Below, piece by piece: positions 55,169 to 63,888 of a stretch of 64,000 nucleotides of DNA. Made by a program: the position numbers and the translations under genes. Every line of letters begins with the position of its first letter. Position 1 is the first letter of the stretch. The notes below the pieces were generated by a model, which did no database searches, was not told where the DNA came from, and worked only from the letters and a program-made list of their open reading frames with translations. The stretch is from Paraferrimonas sp. SM1919 (GTDB lineage: Bacteria; Pseudomonadota; Gammaproteobacteria; Enterobacterales; Shewanellaceae), in NCBI RefSeq assembly GCF_010993985.1, contig NZ_WINH01000005.1, forward strand, positions 66,721 to 130,720, written 5' to 3'.

Positions 55169-55220
55169 TGGCAAAGAGATAGGGATTTGAACCCTCAGCA
55201 TAAAGAGTTGCTATTAACCT
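55169..55220 (-). repeat. tRNA-Ser 3'-half remnant, copy 3
   Basis: Matches the intact tRNA from the CCA end through the T arm to CTATTAACCT of the variable arm, with two changes in the acceptor stem (CTCTTT in place of CTCTCC). It lacks the anticodon and D arms. The variable-arm end is extended to the palindrome TTAACCTAAGGTTAA. Confidence 0.85.
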
Positions 55221-55230
55221 AAGGTTAATA

Positions 55231-55259
55231 AAAAAGGCCAGCTATAAATGCTGGCCTTT
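55231..55259. terminator. hairpin after tRNA-Ser remnant copy 2
   Basis: AAAAAGGCCAGC / GCTGGCCTTT stem. On the minus strand it is followed by T residues. It differs in sequence from the other three hairpins of the array. Confidence 0.75.
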
Positions 55260-55267
55260 GTTGATAG

Positions 55268-55318
55268 TGGCGGAGAAATAGGGATTTGAACCCTCAAGTT
55301 AAAGTGCGCTATTAACCT
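55268..55318 (-). repeat. tRNA-Ser 3'-half remnant, copy 2
   Basis: Same region of the tRNA as the other copies, with the CCA end intact and one acceptor-stem change. No anticodon arm is present, so it cannot be a functional tRNA. Confidence 0.85.
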
Positions 55319-55330
55319 GAGCTTAAAACC

Positions 55331-55359
55331 AAAAAAACCCGCTCTATTGAGCGGGCTTT
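55331..55359. terminator. hairpin after tRNA-Ser remnant copy 1
   Basis: AAACCCGCTC / GAGCGGGCTTT stem with T-run on the minus strand. It is nearly the same stem as the one at 55137. Confidence 0.75.
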
Positions 55360-55363
55360 AATT

Positions 55364-55414
55364 TAGCGGAGAGATAGGGATTTGAACCCTCAAGGTAAAG
55401 GGCGCTATTAACCT
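55364..55414 (-). repeat. tRNA-Ser 3'-half remnant, copy 1
   Basis: Twenty-five bases covering discriminator, acceptor strand and T arm are identical to the intact tRNA, with CTA instead of CCA at the end, then CTATTAACCT. The extended palindrome TTAACCTGAGGTTAA follows. Distances between copies are 99, 96 and 99 bases counted from the intact tRNA. Confidence 0.88.
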
Positions 55415-55426
55415 GAGGTTAATACC

Positions 55427-55454
55427 AAAAAACCCGCTAACAAGTAGCGGGTTT
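55427..55454. terminator. terminator directly after tRNA-Ser
   Basis: On the minus strand AAACCCGCTA / TAGCGGGTTT stem with T-run, eight bases after the CCA end. It should end most tRNA transcripts; read-through would enter the remnant array. Confidence 0.8.
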
Positions 55455-55462
55455 CTCTTATG

Positions 55463-55553
55463 TGGCGGAGAGATAGGGATTTGAACCCTAGATAGGCTAT
55501 TAACCTATGCCGGTTTTCAAGACCGGTGCTTTCAACCACTCAGCCATCTCTCC
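55463..55553 (-). tRNA. serT: tRNA-Ser (anticodon UGA)
   Basis: A 91-base minus-strand gene with encoded CCA. The acceptor stem pairs GGAGAGA with TCTCTCC, the D arm contains GGCTGAGTGGTTGAAAGC, and the anticodon stem CCGGT/ACCGG encloses CTTGAAA with anticodon TGA (55517-55519). A long variable arm, as in all tRNA-Ser, has AGGTTAATAGCCT. The T arm is GGGTTCAAATCCC. All elements pair well. It reads UCA and other UCN codons. Confidence 0.96.
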
Positions 55554-55565
55554 GAAGCGGCTTGA

Positions 55566-55594
55566 ATAATAGAGGCAAACCCTTTCCCTGTAAA
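55566..55594 (-). promoter_or_regulatory. sigma-70 promoter of tRNA-Ser
   Basis: On the minus strand TTTACA (-35, 55589-55594), a 17-base spacer and TATTAT (-10, 55566-55571), then a discriminator leading into the GC-rich CCGC just before the tRNA 5' end. Near-consensus and well placed. Confidence 0.8.
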
Positions 55595-55700
55595 CCATTA
55601 ATTCACAAAAAATGGTTTGAATGCTTTATTAATCAACAAGTTGACCAATGAATATACATATTTCCATTTATTATTCATTTATTCCTATTCGACAGTAAGG

Positions 55701-56912
55701 CTAAGCTTTGTTTGCCTTAATCAATATATTACGTGGGGTTAAGCTTTCATCACAAAAGCTACCCAATTCTACTTGATAACCCTGCTCTTGCATGAAAAGC
55801 ACTCTATCAAGAACTAACCAAAGTTCAATTAAATCCCTGAACAGGTGTTTAACTAAATCAATTTGCCTAATCAGAACTAACCTGTTTTTACCAGTAACAA
55901 AGTATTGTTGTGCATCAAACTTAGCGAGCTCAATTGACTTAACCTCAGCTACCCATAAGCAAAAATCCTTAAAGCTTGCATTTAACTGCTGCGGTTTGAT
56001 GGTTGGGACTGGCATATAAGGCTGATTCGGGTATTGAGCTTTATACAAGGCATCAAACCCGAGTCGATAAGCCATCTTTTGGTCACGTTGACTTTGGGTC
56101 TTAGTCGATTCTAGCCTTTGTTTTTGCAGAGGTATTTGTAAATCTGCTTTTGCAAGCAGTAACCGACTATTTTTGGCAATGGCAGCAAGGGGCTGATAGC
56201 AATCAACATTGATTAAGTGATAGCAACAGGGCGAAACCACCACGGATTGTAACTGCTGCTGCGATGACTGTTTGAGTAATTCCACATGTAAATCTCCGCA
56301 AGCATGCAATGCCGCTGCCTGTTGTACTTGGCTAAATACATCTGAATCCGCATTAAAAGCGTCACCACAAATAAATTTTTGCGGTAATTGCCATAGATGA
56401 GCAAACTGCTCTCCTTGTTCACAAAGCGATGCTTGCCATTCTAAGGTGGTCACCTTGCGATTATTCACCTTGGCAAACAATCTGCCTAAATGCCCTTTCC
56501 CTCCACACCATTCCAGCGTATCTAATGAATCATCCAACTGCTGATTAAAGCGAACGATCTGCTGCCATTTAGGCCCCTTAATATGGGCTTGGAAATAGCT
56601 TTTATCTTCAAAATCAATATCTTCAGTGGCAGCTAATGGTTTCACTCTGAAGTCTAATAGCTGGCTTAACTGTTGGTGCAAGTGCTGGTCCATCTCAGCT
56701 TGTAATTCAGCTAAAAGGCACTCATTTAACCTATCTTGGTCATTATTAAGTTGATGGGTCTGCTCAAGAGTAAGTTCACTAAGCCAGCGACAGAACTGTG
56801 GATATTGCTCAAGCCAAGGTAAGCATTGATGATCAAAGCTACGTACCTGCCATAGCGGCTGTGTGTCTTCTAGCAACTGGTTCAATTGTTCAAAAAGTCG
56901 TTGGTAATTCAT
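55701..56912 (-). CDS. SAM-dependent methyltransferase, METTL25-like
   Basis: A 403-residue protein. The N-terminal ~110 residues are helical. SAM-binding motif I is DTLEWCGGKGHLGRLFA (~residue 135), followed by HACGDLHVELL and VVVSPCCYHLIN, which are features of the METTL25/RRNAD-type methyltransferase group. The C-terminal part is helical. The substrate is unknown, with RNA or protein both possible. Monocistronic on the minus strand between the tRNA and the jet operon. Confidence 0.75.
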   Translation of the reverse strand: MNYQRLFEQLNQLLEDTQPLWQVRSFDHQCLPWLEQYPQFCRWLSELTLEQTHQLNNDQDRLNECLLAELQAEMDQHLHQQLSQLLDFRVKPLAATEDIDFEDKSYFQAHIKGPKWQQIVRFNQQLDDSLDTLEWCGGKGHLGRLFAKVNNRKVTTLEWQASLCEQGEQFAHLWQLPQKFICGDAFNADSDVFSQVQQAAALHACGDLHVELLKQSSQQQLQSVVVSPCCYHLINVDCYQPLAAIAKNSRLLLAKADLQIPLQKQRLESTKTQSQRDQKMAYRLGFDALYKAQYPNQPYMPVPTIKPQQLNASFKDFCLWVAEVKSIELAKFDAQQYFVTGKNRLVLIRQIDLVKHLFRDLIELWLVLDRVLFMQEQGYQVELGSFCDESLTPRNILIKANKA

Positions 56913-57327
56913 ATAACAGACAGTAAAGAGGCAAGTTGAGTATTTTACGCCAGTTTGTAGGGTCTGTTAATCTTTCATGTTTAGTTTATGTATGAATTAA
57001 AGCTCAAGATCGCAAGGCACTCGAATGGAAGCATAGTTATTCTATGTAAAATGACAGTAACGCCGCTAGGTAACAGCGTTTGTTAGCCATTTGTACTGGG
57101 TTGGCGCTCATTGGTGGGAACAACCACAGGTCAATGACGCCGCCTTTGATAAAAGACTAACAAACTGCTGCTGAAATAAACTGCAAAGGTCAACAAAACC
57201 TAGTTCTGCCTAGCCGCTGTTAATTTGCTCGGTTAACTAACGCTTGTAGCCCTAAACTCTTGCCTTAGCTTGGCAGCACAAGTAATCTAAAGCATTAATA
57301 AAATAATAGTTAAAACAAGGACTCGGT
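56913..57327. other. intergenic region upstream of the jet operon, with inverted repeats
   Basis: No gene. It contains GCATAGTTATTCTATGT (a short hairpin near 57033-57050), then TAACAGCG at 57071 matched by CGCTGTTA at 57215, and GTTTGTTAG at 57078 matched by CTAACAAAC at 57157. This looks like a structured repeat element of the kind spread between genes in Alteromonadales genomes (from memory, unchecked). The jet promoter should be near its right end; TTGGCA at 57270 is a possible -35, with a poor -10. Confidence 0.45.
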
Positions 57328-60300
57328 ATGTCGCAATTGACGTTCCAGCTAAAGCGAATACTTATCATTGATAGTTTTTGGAAAGGCAAAACCAATGAAA
57401 TACGTTTCGATGAACACACCCAATTAGAAGGAACCAATGGCGCAGGTAAAACGACTATTATGCGCCTATTGCCTCTTTTTTATGGGATGCGACCGAGTGA
57501 AATTGCTTCTAAGGTCGATCAAGGCAAGAACTTTGCGGACTATTATTTACCTAGAGATTCCTCTTTTTTAGTTTATGAATATCAGCGACCATCCTTAGGT
57601 CAACTAAAAACTTGTATTATGATAGCGACCAGTGATGGTCGCCGTGTTAATTATAAACTGATTGAAGATCAATACCGCAGTGAATGCTTCATTGCAGTAG
57701 ATGGTCAACCATTTAAGCTAACGGAAATCGAGCGTCATTATAAAAAAATTGGGGCCTACGTTTCTCGTAAACTAGGCGTAGATCAGTATAAGCAAGTCAT
57801 CCAGAATCTTAATCAAAATAGGACTTCTGAATTAAAGTATGAGCAACAAAGGTTCAGTTTTAGCGATCGCCCTATGCCCCACATAGATAAGGTAGTAGCC
57901 GGCACCATTGAGAAGAACCTTGATTTCGACACCGTTAAAAATATGCTGGTGGCTATTTGTGAAGATCGTTTAGCAAGGCAATCCAATCAAATCAATAAAG
58001 AGCAAATCTCTTTAAACAAAGAAGAAATCGCCCATTGGCTCAGTGATATTCAAGCGTCTCGTCAAATCCTAAACTACCGAGAAGCGATTAATGACTGCCA
58101 CAGTTTATTTATCCAATATGCGGATAAATTAGAACACTTAGGTCACCTCTATGCTTTGGTGCAGCAGCGAGAAATTGACACCCGCCAAACGCAACAAGGC
58201 CTGGATGCTGAACTGGCTGATATTAAAACCCAATTTAAACTGCAATCGGCAGAGCTGTCGAGCACAATTGATAGCATTGAAGACAGCAAGGCCCAAAACA
58301 AAGCTGATTTAAAGGGATATAGCGCAGAATTAGAAGCCTTAGACCGAGCTAAAGATCACTTTGATGAGCAAGATGCAGCTAGTTTCAAAATAAAGGCGGC
58401 GCAGCTCAATCAATTTCAGCAAGAGCTCATCGATGTCGAACAGACGATTAATAGTTACAGCGGTGAAATTGGCAAAACTGAGCAGCATTATCATCAATTA
58501 ATAGAAAAGTTAAATTTAAAACGCAGTCAAGGAGAGCGGGATAAATTAGCACAGATCCAGCTGCTGCAAAATGAGCAAAATAAACAGCTTTCAGAAATAG
58601 AAAGTCACTACAACGATCAACGCAATCTGCTGGTACAGAGTCATCATGCTGGACAACTTGAAATTAATAAACAACAACTCGAACTGCAACAACAACTAAG
58701 CGATTTACAGCAACAGCTGCAAAACCCTCGATTACCTGTGGAGCATATAGAGCGAGTCGAGCAAAGTCGAAATGATTTAAATAACGTACAAGCAGAGTTG
58801 AACTACCAACTCAGACTTTTAAGTCAAGAAGACAAGGTACTTGCAGATTTAGACAAACAGCGTCAACAACAATTGGCGCAACTAAGCGTTCTCAAGCAAC
58901 ATTATCAAGAACTCGATAAACAATACTTAGCCCTAGAAAAGCAGCTTTATCCTGAAGCGGGCTCGTTACATCATTTCTTAACGCAACAAGAGCACCATAA
59001 AGACTGGATCAATGATATTGGCGCCCTGGTATCCCAGCAAACATTAGAAAGAACAGACTTGAACCCCCAATGGGTTGCTGGTGAGCAAAATCTATATGGT
59101 TTTAAACTCGATAAGCAAGTATTAAGTCTCAATAATAAGTTGGCATTGTCCCAAGAGCAACTTAGTGAACAACTTGATGCACTGGATAACGAACGTAATG
59201 ACAAACAGGCACAGATACATCAAGCTGAATTAGAACTTACTCAAACCAACAGTCAATACCAAAGACAGCAACAAACCATTGCCACCACTGCTGCTAAAGA
59301 ACAAAAAATTGCTCAACAAGTAAAGCAGTTACAGCAAGAATTAGATGCTTTAAGTGTCAAAGCTAAGCAACTTTTAAAAGAAGTCGTGCAAGATTTACAA
59401 AAACAAATAGCACTAAAGAATGATCATGCAAAACAATTCGAAAATAAGCTTAGTGCAATTTTAGAGCAACAAAGTGATGAACTTGAAAGCCTCCACAATA
59501 ACTCCTTAGAGCAAAGGCTTCAGGTAGAATCAGAATTTGGCAGTCAGATTGAAGAACTTGAACTTCAAAAGCAGCAGTTAATTGAACAATGTGCTCAAGA
59601 TAAAAAAGACTATCAACAACAATTAAAAGATGCCATCAAGCAGCTTGATAGTGACGGTACTATTGCTAAATTAGCCGAGCGTCGTCAAGCATTACTCGAT
59701 AAAATTAGACAGTGCAGTGAATTTGCTAATCAAGCTCGTATGTACCAAGACTTTATGGAGCATCAATATATTAATCGCAATGTTTTATCTAATAAAGTTA
59801 ATGAGCTTGAAAGCATTGTCAAAGCTCAGCAGACTGAGCTAGATCAGGCTAAGCACCAACTTAAAGCCTGTAGGGATCAGTTTAACCTTGGAAAAAATAA
59901 ACTTAATCATCAATTAGAAGCTTTAGAACATCGCCAAACTTTACTATTGAGGGCGATTCGTGAATTAGAAAAGATTGAGGTAGAAGCAAAATTAGCCACT
60001 GACCGGCAACAATTTAGTGCGGATACTATCGCCAGTTTTGTTGATAGTGGGATCAGTGAATTCAAATCCCTCAGCATAAAGATAAAAAAATATAGCAATG
60101 ATTTTGAAAACACTATTAGACGATTCCCGCGCTCGCAGTTGTATGATACTTGGTTACAATTACTCGACAGTCAAGATCAAGCACTAGGTCAAAGTATTCT
60201 GAAATACCAGCAACCATTAATCGATATTTTGCACGCTGCTGAACAATTAAAAAGTTTAACTTCACAAAAAGTTGTTGCCAATGCTAACTCTATTAATGAG

Positions 60301-61008
60301 TTATATCGACATCTTGAAAATTTCGACCGTCAAATTAAGGCTGTTGGTGCCAAACTTTCAAAGCAAGTCACTTCACTGGCACGATTCAGAGCCCTCGCAG
60401 ATATTAATGCACATATAGTTACTCGCTTGGATCAGCAAGAATACTGGGCGCCGCTATCGAGTTTTGCTGAATGTTATGAAATTGCCAAAGACAGCCTTTT
60501 TAATGCTAATGCGGATATTCCAGAAGAATTGATTATTGCTATGGAAGAATTGGCACGAGTTTTACCAAGTGAAGGACTGATGCTTAATCACAGAGATTTA
60601 TTTGAAATAGAATTTATTATTGCCGAACAAGGGCAAGTTAAAAAAGCACGTAATGCCCGTCAACTTAAGAAAATTTCTTCAACAGGTTTATCCTACCTAG
60701 CAATGTTATCACTGTTTTGTGGGCTGCTAGGGATGCTTCGAGAAGCATGTAAAATCCCATCACATATTATTTTGCCAGTCGATGAACTTGGGGAATTGGC
60801 GGCTGAAAATATTGAGTTGCTGCTGAATATGTTTTCTGACAACAATATTCAAATGCTTTCAGCATCTCCAGCTACTGATAGGCAAATTTTGATTCTCTAT
60901 AAGACCCATTATAAGCTACAAAACCAGAAGATTTATCAAGCTAAAGTGCCTGTTACCAAGCTAGAAAAGCTGGCGCTCGCGGCTAAAGGAGCTGCTGCCC
61001 ATGTTTAA
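57328..61008 (+). CDS. jetC: SMC-like ATPase of a Wadjet/Mks condensin system (JetC/MksB)
   Basis: A 1226-residue SMC-type protein. The N-terminal head has Walker A EGTNGAGKTTIMRLLPLFYG (Lys41). About 600 residues of coiled coil follow (~250-1000) around a hinge-like gap. The C-terminal head has the signature-like KKISSTGLSYLAMLSLFCG and Walker B SHIILPVDELGELA. In this family the ATPase extrudes loops of small circular DNA so that the JetD nuclease can cut it. AAGGA precedes the ATG. It is first in the operon; the usual order I know is A-B-C-D. It overlaps jetB by eight bases. Confidence 0.88.
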   Translation: MSQLTFQLKRILIIDSFWKGKTNEIRFDEHTQLEGTNGAGKTTIMRLLPLFYGMRPSEIASKVDQGKNFADYYLPRDSSFLVYEYQRPSLGQLKTCIMIATSDGRRVNYKLIEDQYRSECFIAVDGQPFKLTEIERHYKKIGAYVSRKLGVDQYKQVIQNLNQNRTSELKYEQQRFSFSDRPMPHIDKVVAGTIEKNLDFDTVKNMLVAICEDRLARQSNQINKEQISLNKEEIAHWLSDIQASRQILNYREAINDCHSLFIQYADKLEHLGHLYALVQQREIDTRQTQQGLDAELADIKTQFKLQSAELSSTIDSIEDSKAQNKADLKGYSAELEALDRAKDHFDEQDAASFKIKAAQLNQFQQELIDVEQTINSYSGEIGKTEQHYHQLIEKLNLKRSQGERDKLAQIQLLQNEQNKQLSEIESHYNDQRNLLVQSHHAGQLEINKQQLELQQQLSDLQQQLQNPRLPVEHIERVEQSRNDLNNVQAELNYQLRLLSQEDKVLADLDKQRQQQLAQLSVLKQHYQELDKQYLALEKQLYPEAGSLHHFLTQQEHHKDWINDIGALVSQQTLERTDLNPQWVAGEQNLYGFKLDKQVLSLNNKLALSQEQLSEQLDALDNERNDKQAQIHQAELELTQTNSQYQRQQQTIATTAAKEQKIAQQVKQLQQELDALSVKAKQLLKEVVQDLQKQIALKNDHAKQFENKLSAILEQQSDELESLHNNSLEQRLQVESEFGSQIEELELQKQQLIEQCAQDKKDYQQQLKDAIKQLDSDGTIAKLAERRQALLDKIRQCSEFANQARMYQDFMEHQYINRNVLSNKVNELESIVKAQQTELDQAKHQLKACRDQFNLGKNKLNHQLEALEHRQTLLLRAIRELEKIEVEAKLATDRQQFSADTIASFVDSGISEFKSLSIKIKKYSNDFENTIRRFPRSQLYDTWLQLLDSQDQALGQSILKYQQPLIDILHAAEQLKSLTSQKVVANANSINELYRHLENFDRQIKAVGAKLSKQVTSLARFRALADINAHIVTRLDQQEYWAPLSSFAECYEIAKDSLFNANADIPEELIIAMEELARVLPSEGLMLNHRDLFEIEFIIAEQGQVKKARNARQLKKISSTGLSYLAMLSLFCGLLGMLREACKIPSHIILPVDELGELAAENIELLLNMFSDNNIQMLSASPATDRQILILYKTHYKLQNQKIYQAKVPVTKLEKLALAAKGAAAHV

Positions 61009-61621
61009 ACAAACAATTGAAACTCTGCTAGCGGGTAAGGTCATTTGTGTCACCGCCTATGAGGATGAATTTAATTACTTAAATGAGCCCGCACATTTGC
61101 ATAGAGTCAATGAATATCTTCAGCAAATTGACCGCAGTGTTACTCAATTTGAACTGGCTGGTGCCTATTACTGTACCTATCAAAACATTGATGCCAGTAA
61201 CGAAGAAGCGATCAGTCATCTGTTTTCTGATGTTCGTAGACATTTCCGCCCGTTAGTTGAATGGTTAGATATGTTGTTACGAGCAACGGGAGCCGATTTA
61301 CCCTTACGAGGTAAAGATAAGCTGCACTTTAGTCGATTATTGGAAGCTTTTGAGCAAGACAGCAGTTTAACCGAGGGGCTTCGCCAATTAACGTCATTAG
61401 TTCCTTTCAAAACAACTAAATTAGAAGTCAAAGAGCAGTTAAGCCATGTATTTAAAAGACTTGAAGAGCTCGACTACTTAGTTCGTCATTCGCAAACGGG
61501 TAACAGTTATTATGCCACAGCTAAGTTTGACCTGATTTATTTGTTAATCGAATTTATCAACGATGTCGAACAACTAGAGCTTGAAGACAGCCCTGAGCAG
61601 CAAGAGGAGTTACAGTTTTAA
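61001..61621 (+). CDS. jetB: MukE/MksE-like subunit (JetB)
   Basis: A 206-residue winged-helix protein of the MksE/JetB kind: helical N-terminus with NEPAHLHRVNEYLQQIDR, then GADLPLRGKDKLHFSRLLEAF and a second winged-helix (LKRLEELDYLVRH-type FKRLEELDYLVRHSQTGN). It bridges kleisin and SMC heads. It overlaps jetC by eight bases, and its stop shares a base with the next start (TAATG). Length is typical. The family is inferred from position and pattern together. Confidence 0.8.
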   Translation: MFKQTIETLLAGKVICVTAYEDEFNYLNEPAHLHRVNEYLQQIDRSVTQFELAGAYYCTYQNIDASNEEAISHLFSDVRRHFRPLVEWLDMLLRATGADLPLRGKDKLHFSRLLEAFEQDSSLTEGLRQLTSLVPFKTTKLEVKEQLSHVFKRLEELDYLVRHSQTGNSYYATAKFDLIYLLIEFINDVEQLELEDSPEQQEELQF

Positions 61622-62877
61622 TGGCCACCGCTGATCTTGATTCTGTCATTGCTCTGTTAAAACGTGTTGGAAGCGGCGCAGAAGTGCTTAGCCAAAGTTA
61701 CACCTTTGGCACCATTACCCAAAGCAAAGAAAACGAAAAACAAATTGGTGAGTTAAGAAAAGCAAAGCTGATTAGGCTGGGTAATGATGCTAATCAATAC
61801 CGCTTAAATGCCGATTTAAAGCGGATGTTAAATCGACTCTTAAAGCAACAAACTCATTACCGTAGTCAAACGGCAATGGGCGACTTAGTCAATCAAGCCC
61901 AAGAGTATGCGGATGATTATCAATACTCACTCCTCAATGGCTTCGATGACGATGCCGATTATTATTTCGACGCTTTAGAAGATCTGTTATTTGATGCCAG
62001 AGATTCAATTGAGCGCTCTATTGAATCTATGGCCTATGCGATATCAAACCAATTTGGTTTCGTCAGCTCAATTAGTGCTAAAGTGCGAGAAAATGAACGA
62101 GCGCTGAAATATTCGCAAAATTTATTAACTGAATTATCTCAAATTAATCCAGAGCACTTTTATGCTTGGTTCGATTGGGCTTGCCCCAATGAATTTGCAC
62201 GTAATATCAGTAACTTTATCCGCTGGTATCAACAAATCTTAGGGCGTATTCGTCACCTAATTGAGCGCATGAGTGAGTCATTGTTCCGCCTGAGAAAGCA
62301 AGAAAAGCAAGCCTCACAACTTAAGGCGATGGCGAGAATGCTTAGAAAAAGAGCAGACTATCAAATACCAGAAAACCTATATCAGCATCAGCTTTTGCCT
62401 CAGGCCCTAAAAATTACTCCAGCGTTAACCAATCAAGCTTGGGTAGACTTAAAGCAAGAAAATATTGCTGTTCCATTGACTAAAATTGTTCACCGATTAC
62501 GTAAGCTCAGTCAAGATTTTACGAAACTCGACCGACAACGAGGAAGTGTTGAAGATCTTCAGCAAATCACCATTGAAGCGGTTCCAGATTGGGTGAATGA
62601 TGAAATTGAAAATTACTTAGAAGCGGCCATTATTGAATCGGGGCAACAAGGACAATTGTGGGCGCTACAGTATTGGCAACATAATCAGCAAAAGTGGCTA
62701 CATCAGCATCAACAGGAGTTACCCGCTAAACTGTGGTTAGAACTGATCTTCGCTTACTATTGTAAATTATCGCCGAGGTTACAACAAAGCTTTAGAATGG
62801 AATTAGAGGAGCAGCAAGTATGCCAAACCAATAATAATTTCACTTTTAGTGATCTTAATTTTACTCTGGCATCATGA
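61621..62877 (+). CDS. jetA: kleisin-like subunit (JetA/MksF)
   Basis: A 418-residue helical protein. It opens with a winged-helix-like part (TQSKENEKQIGELRKAKLIR), has acidic and coiled segments in the middle (DDDADYYFDALEDLLFDARD; SESLFRLRKQEKQASQLK) and a C-terminal helical domain. This matches the MukF/MksF/JetA role as the protein closing the SMC ring. Sequence likeness is weak in this family, so the call leans on the neighbours. Coupled at both ends (TAATG upstream, ATGA downstream). Confidence 0.78.
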   Translation: MATADLDSVIALLKRVGSGAEVLSQSYTFGTITQSKENEKQIGELRKAKLIRLGNDANQYRLNADLKRMLNRLLKQQTHYRSQTAMGDLVNQAQEYADDYQYSLLNGFDDDADYYFDALEDLLFDARDSIERSIESMAYAISNQFGFVSSISAKVRENERALKYSQNLLTELSQINPEHFYAWFDWACPNEFARNISNFIRWYQQILGRIRHLIERMSESLFRLRKQEKQASQLKAMARMLRKRADYQIPENLYQHQLLPQALKITPALTNQAWVDLKQENIAVPLTKIVHRLRKLSQDFTKLDRQRGSVEDLQQITIEAVPDWVNDEIENYLEAAIIESGQQGQLWALQYWQHNQQKWLHQHQQELPAKLWLELIFAYYCKLSPRLQQSFRMELEEQQVCQTNNNFTFSDLNFTLAS

Positions 62878-63764
62878 ACTTAAATAAATTACAAATGGCA
62901 ACCATCAGCGATTGGTTTAACAAAAGGCCAAAATTCATCAGTTCGAGTAATAAAACCCTCAGCTTTTTAAATCATCAATTACAATTAGATATTGATTTTA
63001 CCCCTAACCAGATCCCTCTTACTGGTCGGTTGCTAAGGGCCATAGAGGTGGGCTTAAAAAACCATCGTTACCCAAGTCCTCGCTCTAAAGAATTCACGGC
63101 CCCGCAAACAAGATTACAGGCCGCAAGCCGATCTCATGATGAAAAGTGTGGGTCGGTTCAGGTCAATCAAAATCAAATATTAATCGCCAGCCCATCTGGT
63201 AAACTACTAATAAATAATTCAATCGTCGAATTTCCATGCAGCCTGTTCGGCGCCAAACTCAACCTAAACTATAAGCTGATAGATAGTATACAAGCTCACT
63301 CTATAGTGGTTGTTGAAAATGAAATTATTATGAGTCATTTACATGATTTGATTTTGCCACCCGCTCTAGAAAATGCTTTGTTTATATTTCGGGGTACGGC
63401 TCAGAGTTCAAGAACCATCTCGGCCTGCGATCACTTCATATGCAAATGGCGCAAGAGCAAGCCCATAATTGGATTTTATGATCTTGATATTAGTGGATTA
63501 AAAATGATCAAGGAGCTTAAACCAGACCAGATTTTACTGCCACCACAACAGCTATGGTCGTCTTTATTCAGCCCACAATGGAATGATCTGATAGGCAATG
63601 AACAGCGTTTGTATAAGCAACAGCAACAATTTGATAATTTAAAGCAAACACTCAACAGTATCACTTGTCAGCAGCTGCTCGAGCAAATCACCAAAAACCA
63701 TCAAACAAGAACCCAAGAACATTTATTACAACATAAAGTGCCTTTAGTCTTAATGGATTTTTAA
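62874..63764 (+). CDS. jetD: Toprim nuclease of the Wadjet/Mks system (JetD/MksG)
   Basis: A 296-residue protein with a C-terminal Toprim fold of the topoisomerase VI type. SIVVVENEIIMSHL supplies the catalytic Glu, FRGTAQSS follows, and IGFYDLDISGLKMI gives the Asp-x-Asp pair (canonical JetD has GDIDxxG). The N-terminal ~110 residues are a DNA-binding-like region. JetD cuts DNA held by the JetABC loop extruder. It is somewhat shorter than typical JetD. Last gene of the operon; no clear terminator follows. Confidence 0.85.
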   Translation: MNLNKLQMATISDWFNKRPKFISSSNKTLSFLNHQLQLDIDFTPNQIPLTGRLLRAIEVGLKNHRYPSPRSKEFTAPQTRLQAASRSHDEKCGSVQVNQNQILIASPSGKLLINNSIVEFPCSLFGAKLNLNYKLIDSIQAHSIVVVENEIIMSHLHDLILPPALENALFIFRGTAQSSRTISACDHFICKWRKSKPIIGFYDLDISGLKMIKELKPDQILLPPQQLWSSLFSPQWNDLIGNEQRLYKQQQQFDNLKQTLNSITCQQLLEQITKNHQTRTQEHLLQHKVPLVLMDF

Positions 63765-63888
63765 AGATATCGCCAGCAACCCCAAATGCCATAAACCTAA
63801 TAGTGAAACTTTCCTTAAAACAAGCAATTACCTAAACAGTAGTACTTGGCTGACAACAATAAACCAAACAATCTCAGTCTACTTCTGT

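Noticed and set aside
55137..55462. Additional functional tRNA-Ser genes
   Set aside because: The copies lack the 5' half including anticodon and D arms.
57328..61008. MukB or RecN/SbcC instead of JetC
   Set aside because: MukB occurs as mukF-mukE-mukB without a nuclease. Here the fourth gene is a Toprim JetD-type protein, and the small partner looks like MksE.
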